From PALSA-607 sp036510735 (lineage in GTDB: Bacteria > Actinomycetota > Actinomycetes > Acidothermales > Acidothermaceae), in the NCBI GenBank assembly GCA_036510735.1, contig DATCDK010000225.1:1-64000 (forward strand): a stretch of DNA of 64,000 nucleotides, in the 5' to 3' direction. A program made the translations under genes and the position numbers. This document shows, one piece after another, positions 62,751 to 64,000 of the stretch (positions within the stretch are counted from its first letter, which is position 1; the number at the start of each line of letters is the position of its first letter). The notes below the pieces were generated by a model that had not been told where the DNA came from, did no database searches, and saw only the letters and a list, made by a program, of their open reading frames with translations.

Positions 62751-63265
62751 GCCATGAGGACGCTACAGGCCGACTGGCGGTTGGCCCAACGACCAAAATG
62801 GATCAATAGATGCGCACTACTCTGCCGCGTTGACGGTCGATGGTTGTGTCGGGCGGCCTACGTCAGAAGCGCGTTCACGTGAACGCGTTGCTCTTGCCGC
62901 GTTCACGCGCGTTCGGTCGTGCCGAGTAGCGGATGTATCCACGGCGGAGGCGAGTCATACTTTCGACTTGGTCGAACGTCGCGAGAACCCATGGCGCGCG
63001 CCAGCCGAGGCTCTCGTTCTGTCTTATGTCGCCGACCGGTGGCGCTTCGGGGTGTACAGCGCCGTTAGGCATTCTGGACGGCTCTTCGGACCTTCCCGCG
63101 GACGTTGATCCGGCAGCGGCCCAACGGCAGCCAATCGACTTGGTGGAGACGTCGACGGGGCTGACCTACTCCGCGGCGTGGCAGCAAGACAGGCCAGGCC
63201 GCGGATTGCGCCTTCAGTGCGATGGTTCGCCGACCGCCGTCGGTGGATCCCGTTACCGTGTCGCC
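62751..63265. other. Non-coding region with a perfect palindrome
   Basis: About 510 bp between the divergent BNR lipoprotein and YdeI-like genes. Open frames here lack protein-like content. The only notable sequence is the perfect 16-bp palindrome gcgttcacgtgaacgc (62871-62886) and another half-site gcgttcac at 62899-62906. This could be a repressor operator for either divergent gene. Confidence 0.5.
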
Positions 63266-63874
63266 ATGCCGAGCGCCGAGTTGCAGGAGTTGGTTGTTGC
63301 GGATGCCGACGCGCTGCGCACGTGGTTGTTGGCACACCACGCCACGTCTGCTGGGGTGTGGCTCGCGCTCACAAAGAAGGGCGGCAGGCGTACGACGTTG
63401 ACCTGGCAGCAGGCGGTCGACGAGGCGCTGTGCGTGGGCTGGATTGACGGGCAGGCGCGCAAGCGTGACGACGAAACGTCTCTGATCCGGTTCACCCCAC
63501 GTGGGCCTCGCAGTTCGTGGTCTGAGCGCAACGTCGGTCACGTCGCGCGACTGGAGAGAGAGGGCCGGATGCTGCCCGCCGGCCGAGCGGCGGTTGAGGC
63601 GGCGAAGGCCGACGGGCGGTGGCAGGCTGCGTACGCACCGCAGTCAGCGGCCGAGATGCCTGCCGAACTGGTGGCTGCGATCGCCGCTAACCCGGCCGCT
63701 CAGGCGATGTTTGACGTGCTGACGAAGAGCAACCGGTATGCCCTCATTTACCGCCTTGGCTCGGTGAAGCGACCAGAGACGCGCGAGCGCAAGATCGGCG
63801 AGTTCGTCGCCATGCTCGCCCGCCACGAGACGATTCATTCGCAGACCGCGAGGCCCGCGCACCCGCTCCGATGA
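63266..63874 (+). CDS. YdeI/OmpD-associated-family protein
   Basis: A 202-residue protein of the YdeI/OmpD-associated family. LRTWLLAHHATSAGVWLALT, VDEALCVGWIDGQARKRDDE and RFTPRGPRSSWSERNVGHVA are the recognised segments, followed by a helical C-terminus with SNRYALIYRLGSVKRPETRE. Family function is not known. The frame is open far upstream, but ATG 63266 matches family starts. Confidence 0.85.
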   Translation: MPSAELQELVVADADALRTWLLAHHATSAGVWLALTKKGGRRTTLTWQQAVDEALCVGWIDGQARKRDDETSLIRFTPRGPRSSWSERNVGHVARLEREGRMLPAGRAAVEAAKADGRWQAAYAPQSAAEMPAELVAAIAANPAAQAMFDVLTKSNRYALIYRLGSVKRPETRERKIGEFVAMLARHETIHSQTARPAHPLR

Positions 63875-63918
63875 TGTCTCGAGCATCGAGCGAACCGTCG
63901 GCAACTGCCGCCGAGCGG

Positions 63919-64000
63919 CTATGCGGGTGGCGGAGTTTGGATTCGCACAAGCTTGGTGAGCCCGACTAAGTCGGCGGGGTTGCGGGTCCACAGTGTCGCG
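63919..64000 (-). CDS. PIN-domain toxin (VapC-like), C-terminal end only
   Basis: The minus strand at the window edge encodes ATLWTRNPADLVGLTKLVRI, a short Pro-rich tail and a stop at 63919-63921. The pattern TRNPADLVGL...LV resembles the last strand and helix of VapC-type PIN ribonucleases. The rest of the gene and any antitoxin lie outside the window. Confidence 0.6.
   Translation of the reverse strand, partial: ATLWTRNPADLVGLTKLVRIQTPPPA

Overview
The window is GC-rich chromosomal DNA of an actinobacterium (Actinomycetota). The signs are a WhiB-family regulator, a mycobacterial-type SOS box, an ECF41-type sigma factor, DUF5063/DUF1206/DUF4262 proteins, and gene orders shared with Mycobacterium tuberculosis: amidase-ybaB-recR, ask-asd, and metallophosphoesterase / ponA2 / whiB4 / two Get3-like ATPases / DUF4177 / RidA. 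No genes for mycolic acid synthesis are visible, so a non-mycobacterial, possibly Frankia-like or Jatrophihabitans-like lineage fits. That placement is inference.

Layout. (1) 1-868 is the end of dnaX. (2) 1054-19130 is an accessory stretch: an ATP-grasp enzyme, DUF4262, a diguanylate cyclase, a histidine kinase/response regulator pair divergent from a LolA-like lipoprotein plus ABC exporter operon, a beta-propeller/cell-wall-binding surface protein, a hemerythrin, a secreted phosphoesterase with a PhoP-box-like element, an ECF41 sigma factor divergent from an NAD-dependent epimerase, and an NhaA-thioredoxin fusion coupled to an Rv3717-like amidase. (3) 19253-24667 is housekeeping: ybaB, recR, DUF5063, aspartokinase with an internal beta-subunit start, and asd. 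(4) 24413-31265 holds a helix-turn-helix gene that runs antisense into asd, an S9 peptidase, and a 1250-residue secreted alginate-lyase-like protein with FN3 and PA14 modules. (5) 31283-40783 is a phospholipid island: two eukaryotic-type phospholipase D paralogues, two PAP2 phosphatases, a diacylglycerol-kinase-like enzyme, DUF1206, an AarF/UbiB kinase and DedA. (6) 40850-45066 contains small ORFs, a GNAT, gene debris, a chemoreceptor-like protein with a C-terminal lectin-like domain, and a rhomboid-like membrane protein. (7) 45171-49586 is a sugar-acid catabolic cluster (IlvD/Edd dehydratase, zinc dehydrogenase, two SDRs), followed by tRNA-Pro(CGG). (8) 49919-57192 is the conserved ponA2-whiB4 block. 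(9) 57244-64000 has dinB under an SOS box, a broken lipoprotein gene, a VOC protein, two large lipoproteins, a YdeI-like protein and the tail of a PIN toxin.

How the genes may work together. The clearest regulatory wiring is the ECF41 intergenic region, where both divergent genes carry a TGTCAC(A/T)-N16-CGTC promoter. The most interesting enzyme set is the phospholipid island: its members could together run a phosphatidate-diacylglycerol cycle in the membrane. The most unusual protein is the chemoreceptor-like protein with a sugar-binding-like fold on its predicted cytoplasmic end. A palindromic 27-bp repeat family occurs at two distant intergenic sites and resembles a transcription-end or REP-type element.
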